A stretch of 64,000 bases of DNA from SZUA-36 sp963704855 (GTDB lineage Bacteria; Pseudomonadota; Gammaproteobacteria; Xanthomonadales; SZUA-36): assembly GCA_963704855.1 (NCBI GenBank), contig CAVPHY010000002.1:806001-870000 (forward strand), in the 5' to 3' direction. Each line of letters starts with the position of its first letter. Position 1 is the stretch's first letter. Below the pieces are notes generated by a model. The model was not told where the DNA came from. It saw only the letters and a list, made by a program, of their open reading frames with translations, and ran no database searches. Below, piece after piece: positions 17,209 through 25,579 of the stretch. The position numbers and the translations under genes are program-made.

Positions 17209-18928
17209 CCTTCAAGGTCTTACGTGCGAGATAATCCTGCTTGGATTGGGATCTCGAAAGCTTACCGGAAGACGTTCTTGGCAGTGTTCCCCGCGGGGTC
17301 AGATCTATCCGCACGTTGATGCCAAAGTGGGCATGGATGGAACTGCTGATATCTTCAACAATATGGCGACGGCTATCGGCCTTCTTCTCCTTGGTTTCAA
17401 CAACCAGGACAGCCTGTTCTTCATTATTGTCCAGGCTTACAGAAAAGGCCGCGACACCACCCAGTTTTACACCACAGGTCTGCTGTGCCAGGACTTCGAG
17501 ATCATAAGGCCAGATATTGCGGCCCTTGATGATAATGACATCCTTGCTGCGGGATGTGATAACGAGGTGATCGTCAATACGGTAGCCGATATCACCGGTT
17601 TTCAGCCAGCCATCCGCAGACAGTACTTCGGCGGTGGCTTTTTCGTTATGAAAGTATCCACGCATCACGCTGGGGCCTTTCAGATTAACATGTCCGCAAT
17701 GCCGGTTTGGCAGTTCATTGCCCCCGTCATCCAGGATTGAAAACTCGAACCCAGGCAGCAACTTGCCGCAATCAACATACGCGGAAGTGGAAATGGAATC
17801 ACCTACCGAAGGCCGTGCCTCACCGGTATTTGCCATGATTTTCCGGTCGACCACATCGACATTCAGACCCTCGCCCAGGGGCGCGAAACTGGTGGCCAGT
17901 ACACACTCGGCCATGCCATAGCAGGCGACAAATGCGTTCTTGTCAAAACCGCAGGGTTCGAGAATTTCCGCGAACTCCTGTAAAGGCTCCGGGTTGATGC
18001 GTTCAGCACCGACGCAGGCCGCACGCCAGTTGCTCAGGTCATAGCCATCAATATCGGAAGGCCGTAATCGCTTGGCGCACAGGGCGTACCCGAAAGTAGG
18101 CGCGGAGGAAATGGTACCGCCGTTATCGGATAATATTTTCAGCCACAGTCTTGGACGCATGGCAAATGTACGTGAACCAAGATAGTCAACCGACAGCTGG
18201 CCAATCAATGGGACCAGGATAAAACCAACCAGGCCCATATCGTGATAGAAGGGCAGCCACGACACGAAACGGTCTTTCTTGTCCAGTTTCAGGCCGTAAC
18301 GGGCGATCTCCATCAGGTTGTTCAGTACTGTTTTTTGTGTAACTTCAACACCACGCGGGAAACTCGTGCTGCCGGACGTATATTGAAGATAGGCCGGGTC
18401 ATCAGCACCGAGGGGCTCAAACTCAACATCGGCTTCGGGCAGTGCATCAAAGTCCGCCTGCCTTCCAGCCATCAGTAAATCGAGGCCTTCAACCGCTTCA
18501 GCCATGAAGTTGGCGTGGGTGTCCGGTGCAACCACGATGGACGCACCGCAGCTCTTCAACATCCGCCTGACCTGACTTACATATGCGCCATGCGCACCCA
18601 GTTGGATGCCTGCCGGCAAAGCAACCGGGATCAGGCCGGCGTATTGACAGGCGAAAAAGAAGAGATGAAACATGGGCTCGGTCTCGGCAATAATGCCAAC
18701 CCTCGCGCCCCGCTCACAACCAAGGCTGAGCATGCGCCTCGCGATAACTTTAGCCTCGTCTCGCAAATCCGCATACGAAAGAACCGCGGACAGGGAACCA
18801 CGGCCGTCGTAGAAATTAAAACCCGTATCACCTTTAGCAGCATACTCAAGCGCATCCACCAGGTTGGTGTATGGGGAGATTTTGACTGGTAAATCAGTGT
18901 TGGCGGGAGTTGGTTTGATGTGCTTCAT
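17162..18928 (-). CDS. Fatty acyl-AMP ligase / acyl-ACP synthetase
   Basis: This ANL-superfamily enzyme has the P-loop YTSGSTSFPRGVEVTQ, SWLPFYHDMGLVG (typical of fatty acyl-AMP ligases), YGMAECVLATSF, and WLKTGDIGYRIDDHLVITSRSKDVIIIKGRNI before a C-terminal domain with GTLPRTSSGKLSRSQ. The HDMGLVG block and length of about 588 residues point to FAAL-type enzymes that load fatty acids on an ACP rather than make CoA esters. Such an enzyme accompanies spt and acp in Caulobacter. I choose the ATG at 18928 (GGTGG upstream) over an open frame to 18949. It is the first gene of the operon, with its promoter probably in the AT-rich stretch upstream. Confidence 0.85.
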   Translation of the reverse strand: MKHIKPTPANTDLPVKISPYTNLVDALEYAAKGDTGFNFYDGRGSLSAVLSYADLRDEAKVIARRMLSLGCERGARVGIIAETEPMFHLFFFACQYAGLIPVALPAGIQLGAHGAYVSQVRRMLKSCGASIVVAPDTHANFMAEAVEGLDLLMAGRQADFDALPEADVEFEPLGADDPAYLQYTSGSTSFPRGVEVTQKTVLNNLMEIARYGLKLDKKDRFVSWLPFYHDMGLVGFILVPLIGQLSVDYLGSRTFAMRPRLWLKILSDNGGTISSAPTFGYALCAKRLRPSDIDGYDLSNWRAACVGAERINPEPLQEFAEILEPCGFDKNAFVACYGMAECVLATSFAPLGEGLNVDVVDRKIMANTGEARPSVGDSISTSAYVDCGKLLPGFEFSILDDGGNELPNRHCGHVNLKGPSVMRGYFHNEKATAEVLSADGWLKTGDIGYRIDDHLVITSRSKDVIIIKGRNIWPYDLEVLAQQTCGVKLGGVAAFSVSLDNNEEQAVLVVETKEKKADSRRHIVEDISSSIHAHFGINVRIDLTPRGTLPRTSSGKLSRSQSKQDYLARKTLKDVEKSTNRVGDKLSA

Positions 18929-19351
18929 GGTCAACAAACCACCGTGCAATTCGCACTCAACAAAGAGTATTTAAATACCACCACGTAGGCCTCTATATCT
19001 AAAGTTATTGGTTTCTGTTCATTTAAATTTATATAAACCAAAATGTCCCCGACCCCGCTTATTAAATTTATTTTCGCAGATTTAACTTACAAATACGTTA
19101 ATTAAATGTAATTCACCCTGCATTATTTTCACACCTTTGTAACAAAAAGGCGTTTTAGTACAAAGCGAGCTCAAAAAACAGCTGGTTAAACCGACTGCCT
19201 CATCCAATGGCGAATTATACCCAACCCAGACATTATATGCGCTATTTGTCGTGAAAATTTTATTTGTTCCTGATTCCAATTTCCAGTTCCAGCGAAATTA
19301 CCTGCATTTGGCCGGTGCATCCAAAACGGCAATGCGTCAAACTTCGGCACC
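18929..19351. other. AT-rich divergent intergenic region
   Basis: This 423-base gap between the divergent acyl-AMP ligase and LysE genes is markedly richer in A and T than its neighbours, especially at 18960-19160 (runs such as TATTTAAATA and ATTTAAATTTATATAAA). Open frames of about 65 codons cross it on both strands, but none resembles a protein I know and none has a good ribosome binding site. It most likely holds the promoters of the two flanking operons. Confidence 0.5.
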
Positions 19352-19969
19352 ATGACAATCACAATGTGGCTAACCGTAGTGTCCATCTGCCTGCTGGGTG
19401 CAATGTCGCCAGGCCCGTCATTGGCCGTGGTGTTGCAACAGACCCTCAGGGGCGGGCGTGAAACCGGGCTCGTGGCAGCGCTAACCCATGGATTGGGAAT
19501 CGGTCTTTACGCGATGCTTTGCATCTCGGGTATCGCGGTCGTGATAACCGCCTCGCCATTGTTGTTCACATCACTTCAGTGGCTTGGTGCCGGCTACCTC
19601 ATCTGGATCGGGATCAAGGGCCTGCGGGCGAAGCCTGTGACAGATGCAACGCTGGCGAACCCGCCAACGACGGGCAGCGCCGCCCGTGACGGCTTCCTGG
19701 TGGTGTTTCTGAACCCGAAAGTAGCGGTGTTTTTTATTGCCCTTTTCAGCCAGGTTATTGGCAGTGACACCAGCTGGCTGGATAAAACCGTCTATGCCGC
19801 CACTGCCATGCTCATCGACATGGGGTGGTACATGATCGTCGCCTGGTCATTCTCGAATCCACGCTGGTTAGGGCGGTTACAGCGAAATGTTGTCTGGCTC
19901 GAACGTGCCTTCGGTGCGATTCTCATTGCATTGGCCATACGCCTGCTGGCAGGCGGACTGTCAGGCTGA
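19352..19969 (+). CDS. LysE/RhtB-family amino-acid exporter
   Basis: The 205-residue membrane protein has the LysE family start LLGAMSPGPSLAVVL with the PGP motif, followed by six predicted hydrophobic segments, LQWLGAGYLIWIGIKGLRAKP, and GFLVVFLNPKVAVFFIALF. Such proteins export amino acids or homoserine lactones by proton exchange; the substrate cannot be told. It is convergent with tsaB, whose stop codon follows directly. Confidence 0.88.
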   Translation: MTITMWLTVVSICLLGAMSPGPSLAVVLQQTLRGGRETGLVAALTHGLGIGLYAMLCISGIAVVITASPLLFTSLQWLGAGYLIWIGIKGLRAKPVTDATLANPPTTGSAARDGFLVVFLNPKVAVFFIALFSQVIGSDTSWLDKTVYAATAMLIDMGWYMIVAWSFSNPRWLGRLQRNVVWLERAFGAILIALAIRLLAGGLSG

Positions 19970-20647
19970 TTATTGTTCTGTCGTTTTTTTAGCCACGTTG
20001 TCGCGCAGGTAAACCGGTTGTGCCTGTTCCGCCGCCAATGGTTCGTTGGTTTTCAACCACTCCTGCGCCTGGCGGAGCACGGATGAAGCTTTCGGCCAAA
20101 TGTCGGGGCGAACTCCCGATAAACGCCCCGAGAGCGCGCTTAATGCAGGGTAACGGTCAAAACCATTGCCTATACCGATTACTCTGGGCCGTCCTGGTAC
20201 CTCGACATCTTCGGGCGGACAGACTCTCTCGGCAGCTACCGGAACCATGACCCCGTTGCCATTTACCTCAAACGTGCCGGTAAAAACCTCGTTCATGCGT
20301 GCATCAAGAGCCACCAGTGCGAAATCAACCCCATCGTCCACCGCGGTTTGCGCGGTTGCAGCGAGACTGGAAATGGGTATAACCGGGCGTTCAGAGGCCC
20401 ACGCCAGGCCCTGAACGATACCGATACCAATACGCAAACTGGTAAAGCTCCCCGGCCCACGGGAGAAAGCGATGGCATCAATGGCGGCGAACCCCAGGCC
20501 CGCCTCCGCCAGCAACTGCTCGATCCATGGCAGCAACAGTTCGGCATGTTGCCTCGGCGCGTGCTGGTAACGCTGCAGAACCTCGCCTTTTACACCAAGG
20601 GCGACAGAACAGGTTTCTGTAGCCGTTTCAATCGCCAGTAGGTTCAT
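19970..20647 (-). CDS. tsaB: TsaB, tRNA threonylcarbamoyladenosine synthesis subunit
   Basis: The protein starts MNLLAIETATETCSVALG and shows HAELLLPWIEQLL, IDAIAFSRGPGSFTSLRIG and ALDARMNEVF, the ASKHA-like fold of TsaB. TsaB supports TsaD and TsaE in making t6A at position 37 of ANN-decoding tRNAs. The open frame extends 24 codons upstream to 20719, but the family start is the ATG at 20647, which overlaps the end of the upstream helicase gene by 20 bases and suggests coupling. Confidence 0.92.
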   Translation of the reverse strand: MNLLAIETATETCSVALGVKGEVLQRYQHAPRQHAELLLPWIEQLLAEAGLGFAAIDAIAFSRGPGSFTSLRIGIGIVQGLAWASERPVIPISSLAATAQTAVDDGVDFALVALDARMNEVFTGTFEVNGNGVMVPVAAERVCPPEDVEVPGRPRVIGIGNGFDRYPALSALSGRLSGVRPDIWPKASSVLRQAQEWLKTNEPLAAEQAQPVYLRDNVAKKTTEQ

Positions 20648-22565
20648 TTTTAAAAAACTCCACGACACGGTCACGATCCGGTGTCTGTTGCATGGGTGGC
20701 AGGCTTTCCAGGAAGACACTGCCGTAACCCTTGGATTTCAGCCTGCGATCACAAATGACCAGTACACCCCGGTCGTTGACATCACGTATCAGGCGTCCGG
20801 CGCCCTGCTTGAGCGCGATGACCGCCTGCGGCAAAAACAACTCCATGAAAGGGTTACCGCCATGCTGTCGCAATTGGTTGCTACGCGCAACCATGACCGG
20901 ATCGTTGGGTGGTGCAAATGGCAGTTTATCGATAATCACCAGTGAAAGCGCTTCACCCATTACATCCACACCACCCCAAAAACTGGCGGAGCCCAGCAGA
21001 ATGCCGTCGCCTGACGCGCGGAAAGCTTCCAGCAGCATACTGCGGGGCATTTCGCCCTGTACAAACAGGGGGTGATCAATCGTACCTGCCAGCAACTCCG
21101 CAGCCTGTCTTAGAGCCCTGTGTGACGTGAACAGCATGAAAGCGCGGCCCTTGCTGGCCTCGAGAACCGGGCGGACCTGGCGTAGCAACTCGGGAACGAA
21201 AGACGGTTCACGCGGCTCGGGCAGGTCGTCCGGGAGCCACATTAGCGCATGGTTTTGGTAGTCAAAGGGAGAGTCCAGGTGCAGCGTCTCGGCATCATCA
21301 AGACCCAACTGCCGGATAAAGTGATCAAAACCACCATTGACCGACAGCGTCGCTGATGTAAACACCCAGGCTGCATCCAGCTGTTCGCAAAAACTGGAAA
21401 ACAGGCTCGAGATATCCAGCGGTGTCGTGTGAATCGAAACTCCCTGCCCGCGGCGCTCGAACCAGCGCACCTCCGTATCCGGTACGGGTTTATCGAGGTG
21501 GTCAAAGTGCGCCTGTATCTCAGCCAGCCTCTGCAGGCAGGCGTCCAGGCCACGGCTGGCGCCCTGTAACGGCTCGACGACTGGTTTCAGGCCAGCCACT
21601 GCCGTGTCCAGAGACTGCAGGGCATTCCTGACCTCTGCGCGGTTCAGCATCTCGTCCCATGTTCCGCGGTCTTCCAGGTTGTCATGGCAGGCAAGCTGGA
21701 ACTCCTTGATCACCTGCCGGCAATGGGCCACCTCATCACGCACCACCGCCATGCCGCCGCTGGTTTCGGCTGCTTCGGCCAGGATATCCCTGCACAGATC
21801 CGAAATTTGCCTGGTTGAAACCGACGAGCTGAAAAACTGTGAGGCGGTCTCGGGCGCCTGGTGCGCCTCATCGACAATAAACACCGACGCACCAGGCAAC
21901 ACTTCACCAAAGCCGCTGTGCTTGATCGCCATATCCGCAAACAGCAGGTGGTGATTGACCACCACTACATCGGCGTCCTGTGCTTCGCGGCGTGCCCGTG
22001 CGACAAAACAGGCATCGAAATCCGGACAATCCGAACCCAGGCAGTTGTCGGCTGTCGATGTCACCATCGGCCACAGCTCACTGTCCTCAGCGATAACCGA
22101 CGAAATCGAAAGATCGCCATCCACACTTGCAGGCGCCCATTGCCGGATGGCTTCCAGCTCGCCGATGGAATCCCGCGAAGGCAGCCTGCCATCCTTGCGC
22201 GCCTGCTCCATCCGATACAAACAAAGGTAATTTGCACGTCCTTTGAGAAGCGCGGTTTTGAGCGTGCTGCCCAGCGCTTTTTTAACCACCGGCAGATCAC
22301 GGAAATAGAGCTGGTCCTGGAGTGTCTTGGTTCCGGTTGAAATGATGGTGCGCTGGCGCCCCTCCAGCACTGGCACCAGGTAGGAAAGGGTCTTACCGAT
22401 TCCCGTTCCGGCTTCAGCTACCAGGGTACCGCCCGTTGCAATGGTCTTTTCTATCGCGGCGGCCAGCAGCAGTTGCTCCTGGCGCGGGGCAAACCCCGGT
22501 AGTACCGATTCAAACGGCCCGCCTGAATCCAGCAGCTTCGCACTACCTCCGGCTGAGTTTGGCAC
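20628..22565 (-). CDS. yoaA: DinG/YoaA-family ATP-dependent DNA helicase
   Basis: This superfamily 2 iron-sulfur helicase of 645 residues has Walker A EAGTGIGKT (residues 51-59), the DEAH box in FIVDEAHQ, and cysteines in RANYLC, DNCLGSDC and DACF that would hold a 4Fe-4S cluster. The C-terminal motor has LGSASFWGGVDVMGEAL and QGAGRLIRD. The pattern and length fit YoaA, which works with DNA polymerase accessory proteins in repair, better than the longer DinG. It is in a run mrcB - TPR lipoprotein - yoaA - tsaB on the minus strand; yoaA beside tsaB is a known gammaproteobacterial arrangement. Confidence 0.88.
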   Translation of the reverse strand: MPNSAGGSAKLLDSGGPFESVLPGFAPRQEQLLLAAAIEKTIATGGTLVAEAGTGIGKTLSYLVPVLEGRQRTIISTGTKTLQDQLYFRDLPVVKKALGSTLKTALLKGRANYLCLYRMEQARKDGRLPSRDSIGELEAIRQWAPASVDGDLSISSVIAEDSELWPMVTSTADNCLGSDCPDFDACFVARARREAQDADVVVVNHHLLFADMAIKHSGFGEVLPGASVFIVDEAHQAPETASQFFSSSVSTRQISDLCRDILAEAAETSGGMAVVRDEVAHCRQVIKEFQLACHDNLEDRGTWDEMLNRAEVRNALQSLDTAVAGLKPVVEPLQGASRGLDACLQRLAEIQAHFDHLDKPVPDTEVRWFERRGQGVSIHTTPLDISSLFSSFCEQLDAAWVFTSATLSVNGGFDHFIRQLGLDDAETLHLDSPFDYQNHALMWLPDDLPEPREPSFVPELLRQVRPVLEASKGRAFMLFTSHRALRQAAELLAGTIDHPLFVQGEMPRSMLLEAFRASGDGILLGSASFWGGVDVMGEALSLVIIDKLPFAPPNDPVMVARSNQLRQHGGNPFMELFLPQAVIALKQGAGRLIRDVNDRGVLVICDRRLKSKGYGSVFLESLPPMQQTPDRDRVVEFFKNEPTGD

Positions 22566-22574
22566 CTGTTTTAC

Positions 22575-23075
22575 TCAGAACCCCTTGGGTCGCGTGTTCA
22601 TGCACTGCTTTGCACGTTTCGCCGCATCGCTGGCGCCACTGGCATCGTTGAGATGCTCCCTGGCCACACTGATGGTGCGCCAGTTCCTGCTGCAGATCTC
22701 TCCAACCCGGGGACCGATATCGTAGGACCTGACGGCAAAGTTCAAGGCCTGCTGGTAGTCTTCCTTTTGCAGTTTGATCTCTGCCATGTGCTGCAACAAT
22801 TGCGGATCCCTCGGCTCGATACGCAAGGCACGCTCGATGTAGCCACCGGCCTGGTCGAGATTACCGGCGCGTTCGGCAACCACCGCCTGGGCTGTCAATT
22901 CTTTCACCGCAGGGTTCTGAAGTGAGTAAACCTGCACACCAGCGCTATCTTCGCTGGCCGGTGTCCTCACCCGGGAGTCGACTTCAGGCTCTCCGACCGG
23001 TACCGGCGGCTGGGTGCTGCACGCAGCCAGCAGCAGGAGAATCAATATCCCCGACAGTTTAATCTTTACGTCCAA
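22575..23075 (-). CDS. TPR-containing lipoprotein
   Basis: Starting at the TTG at 23075 (GGAG eight bases upstream) the protein begins with a signal peptide and lipobox LLAACS. A proline-rich linker is followed by tetratricopeptide-like helices: AVVAERAGNLDQAGGYIERALRIEPRDPQLLQHMAEIKLQKEDYQQALNFA in shortened form. The longer open frame to 23180 would hide the signal peptide. Its start overlaps the mrcB stop by 17 bases, so the two are coupled. It may be an outer-membrane lipoprotein partner of PBP1b, as LpoB is in E. coli, but the sequence does not resemble LpoB; that is inference from position. Confidence 0.72.
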   Translation of the reverse strand: MDVKIKLSGILILLLLAACSTQPPVPVGEPEVDSRVRTPASEDSAGVQVYSLQNPAVKELTAQAVVAERAGNLDQAGGYIERALRIEPRDPQLLQHMAEIKLQKEDYQQALNFAVRSYDIGPRVGEICSRNWRTISVAREHLNDASGASDAAKRAKQCMNTRPKGF

Positions 23076-25419
23076 ACCACTTTCTCCATAAGGATTCCTT
23101 GTTTTTGCTGACCTCGTATTGCAGGCATTTTGTACTGACCTGCGGTTCGGAACCAATAATAAACGGTATCTGCACGGCACCCGGGCAGGATGGGTCAGTC
23201 AAAGCCCGCTGCTGCATATCAACCCAGACATAGTTCGCACCGTCGGGCATGCGCAAATCGACCGGTTCAATGGGTATGGACCTGAACAATCCTGCCCATA
23301 GCCGCATGGCCGCATTACCGCCGGTGACACCTGCGGGTCGGTTATCGTCGAGCCCAACCCAGGAAACCGCGACACGGTCACGAGTATATCCGACAAACCA
23401 GCTGTCACGTTGCTCATTGGTAGTGCCGGTTTTTCCGGCAATCAATGTGTCATTTCCAAGCAACCCATGCAACGCACTGGCAGTGCCATCCTCCACCACC
23501 CGGGTCAGCGCAAAATTGAGCAGGGCAACCGCGTCACGGTTCTCAAGTGGCATGAACCTCAACGGGTAACGGCTCAACAATTCCCCCTGTGGCGTCAGCA
23601 CGGCCGTCACCGAACGCAGGGGCACGCTGTAACCACCCGCTGCCAGCGACTGGTAGATCTGCGTCACCTCGATGGGGGTCAGCTCGACCGCGCCTAACAG
23701 GCTTGCAGGCACCGCAGGTACTTCAGCGGCAACACCCAACTGCTCGATTTTACGGATCAGGTTGGCAACACCGATTTTCAGACCGACCTGTACCGTCGCC
23801 TGATTATACGAATGAACCAGCGCGTCCATAAGTGGTAATTCACCATGAGACTTGTGGTCATAATTCTCTGGTGACCACAGCTTGCCGTCCGCCTGCCTGA
23901 GGGAAATCGGCTCATCCTTTACCGGCGTGATCAGGTTGTAATCATTGACGTGCTCTAGTGCCAGCAGGTAGACCAGCGGTTTGATAACCGAGCCGATTTG
24001 CCGGCGTGCGTCCAGGGCACGATTGAAATAATTGCGACCATCCACGCGATCACCAACCAGGGCGCGAATCTCACCGCTTGCCACGTCGGCGAGCACCATG
24101 GCGGCCTGCAAATCGGCCGGCAGGCCACGCTGTTTCAGATCATCCAGCCCAAGGGAAACCGCGCGCTGAGTGTATTCCTGCTCCGACGGGGCCAGTGTCG
24201 TAAAAATTTTAAGCCCTTCCGAACTTAAATCAGAGGCATCATAATCACGTCTCAATTGACGCCTGACCAGGTCCACGAATGCAGGGTACCGGCTGCCACC
24301 GGAACGGGGTGTTGCGGTAACTCCCAGCGACCGGCTTTTTGCCGTTTTGACCTGGTCTTCTGTCAATAAACCCGTGAGGCCAAAAATATCCAGCACCTGG
24401 TTCCGCCGTTGCAATGCGCGCTGCGGGTTTCTTCTCGGGTTGTATAGCGACGCACCACGCACCATACCGACCAAAAGGGCAATCTGCTCGGGCTGCAAGT
24501 CCTGTAACGAGTGGTCGAAATAAAACTCGCTGGCACGTCCAAAACCATGAATGGCGTGCTTTCCCTGCTGTCCCAGGAAAATCTCGTTGATATAGGCCTC
24601 GAGAATTTGCGCCTTGTCGTAGTGCAACTCCAGCAATACGGCCATGATGGCCTCGTTGACTTTACGTACCAGCGTTCGCTCGCTGCTCAGAAAGTAATTC
24701 TTGACCAGTTGCTGAGTTAATGTACTACCACCCTGCACCGCCTGACCGGCTTTGATGTTGGCCACGAAGGCGCGTGCAATACTGCGAAACGCCACACCAT
24801 GGTGGTGTTTGAACTGCCGGTCTTCCACGGCCTGCAAACCGGTTATAAGCAATTCCGGCACGTCCTTTAATGCCACCAGCGTGCGATCCTCTTCGTGCAG
24901 CGGGTAGATCGAGGCAATTTCAGCAGGGTCCAACCTTATAAGGCCGAGGTCTTTAGAGCCCGACACGCCAGACAGGGACTTGACGGCATCGTAACTCAAT
25001 TGCAGCCGGAAGCGGCTTGATGGTTCCGCGCCATCTTCAAACACAAAGGCGCGGCGGTTGATATCAAAGCTGCTACCGTTAACAGAATAACTACCGGGAA
25101 CGGAGGCATCCGGCGTTTCACGGTAGCCCGCTGCGTCCAACTCTAGCAACAGGGTGTTTTTTGAAATGGGTTTTCCGCTGTAAAGACTCAACGGACGTGC
25201 GTAAACACGGCTCGGCACATCCCAGACGCGCCCTTCAAACTCGTCACGAACCTGTATATCCAGCCACATGACCCAGGGAATACCGATACCAATACCAAGA
25301 CCGACCAAAAGCATCGAAAGCCTGAACAACCGCCGCAATAAACCCGGCTTTTGCCGCGTGGTCTTTTTTGACCCGGACCTGCGTGTTTTTGACCTGGATT
25401 TTGTTGCTTTCGTGACCAT
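23059..25419 (-). CDS. mrcB: Penicillin-binding protein 1B, bifunctional peptidoglycan synthase
   Basis: The 786-residue protein has a basic cytoplasmic tail, one membrane helix (about 33-52), the UB2H-like region, a GT51 glycosyltransferase domain with catalytic Glu199 in AVEDRQF, GGSTLTQQLVKN and a transpeptidase domain with Ser477 in SVIK, a SYN motif and KTGTT. It polymerises lipid II and cross-links peptidoglycan in the periplasm. The last 40 residues contain two cysteines around a short extension. The gene is first in a minus-strand run with the TPR lipoprotein downstream. Confidence 0.95.
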   Translation of the reverse strand: MVTKATKSRSKTRRSGSKKTTRQKPGLLRRLFRLSMLLVGLGIGIGIPWVMWLDIQVRDEFEGRVWDVPSRVYARPLSLYSGKPISKNTLLLELDAAGYRETPDASVPGSYSVNGSSFDINRRAFVFEDGAEPSSRFRLQLSYDAVKSLSGVSGSKDLGLIRLDPAEIASIYPLHEEDRTLVALKDVPELLITGLQAVEDRQFKHHHGVAFRSIARAFVANIKAGQAVQGGSTLTQQLVKNYFLSSERTLVRKVNEAIMAVLLELHYDKAQILEAYINEIFLGQQGKHAIHGFGRASEFYFDHSLQDLQPEQIALLVGMVRGASLYNPRRNPQRALQRRNQVLDIFGLTGLLTEDQVKTAKSRSLGVTATPRSGGSRYPAFVDLVRRQLRRDYDASDLSSEGLKIFTTLAPSEQEYTQRAVSLGLDDLKQRGLPADLQAAMVLADVASGEIRALVGDRVDGRNYFNRALDARRQIGSVIKPLVYLLALEHVNDYNLITPVKDEPISLRQADGKLWSPENYDHKSHGELPLMDALVHSYNQATVQVGLKIGVANLIRKIEQLGVAAEVPAVPASLLGAVELTPIEVTQIYQSLAAGGYSVPLRSVTAVLTPQGELLSRYPLRFMPLENRDAVALLNFALTRVVEDGTASALHGLLGNDTLIAGKTGTTNEQRDSWFVGYTRDRVAVSWVGLDDNRPAGVTGGNAAMRLWAGLFRSIPIEPVDLRMPDGANYVWVDMQQRALTDPSCPGAVQIPFIIGSEPQVSTKCLQYEVSKNKESLWRKWFGRKD

Positions 25420-25579
25420 TCGTTCCTAATTTATGACATCAACCGGACCATTATCCATAATGCCCGCGTCTTGTCTTGGTATAATCCGCCGGTCAGACAT
25501 TAAACTGGCATTTTTCACATGATTTTTAAACAAAGGCCATGACGCCATTATTGCAGACAACCGGTTTCATGGTACAAAA

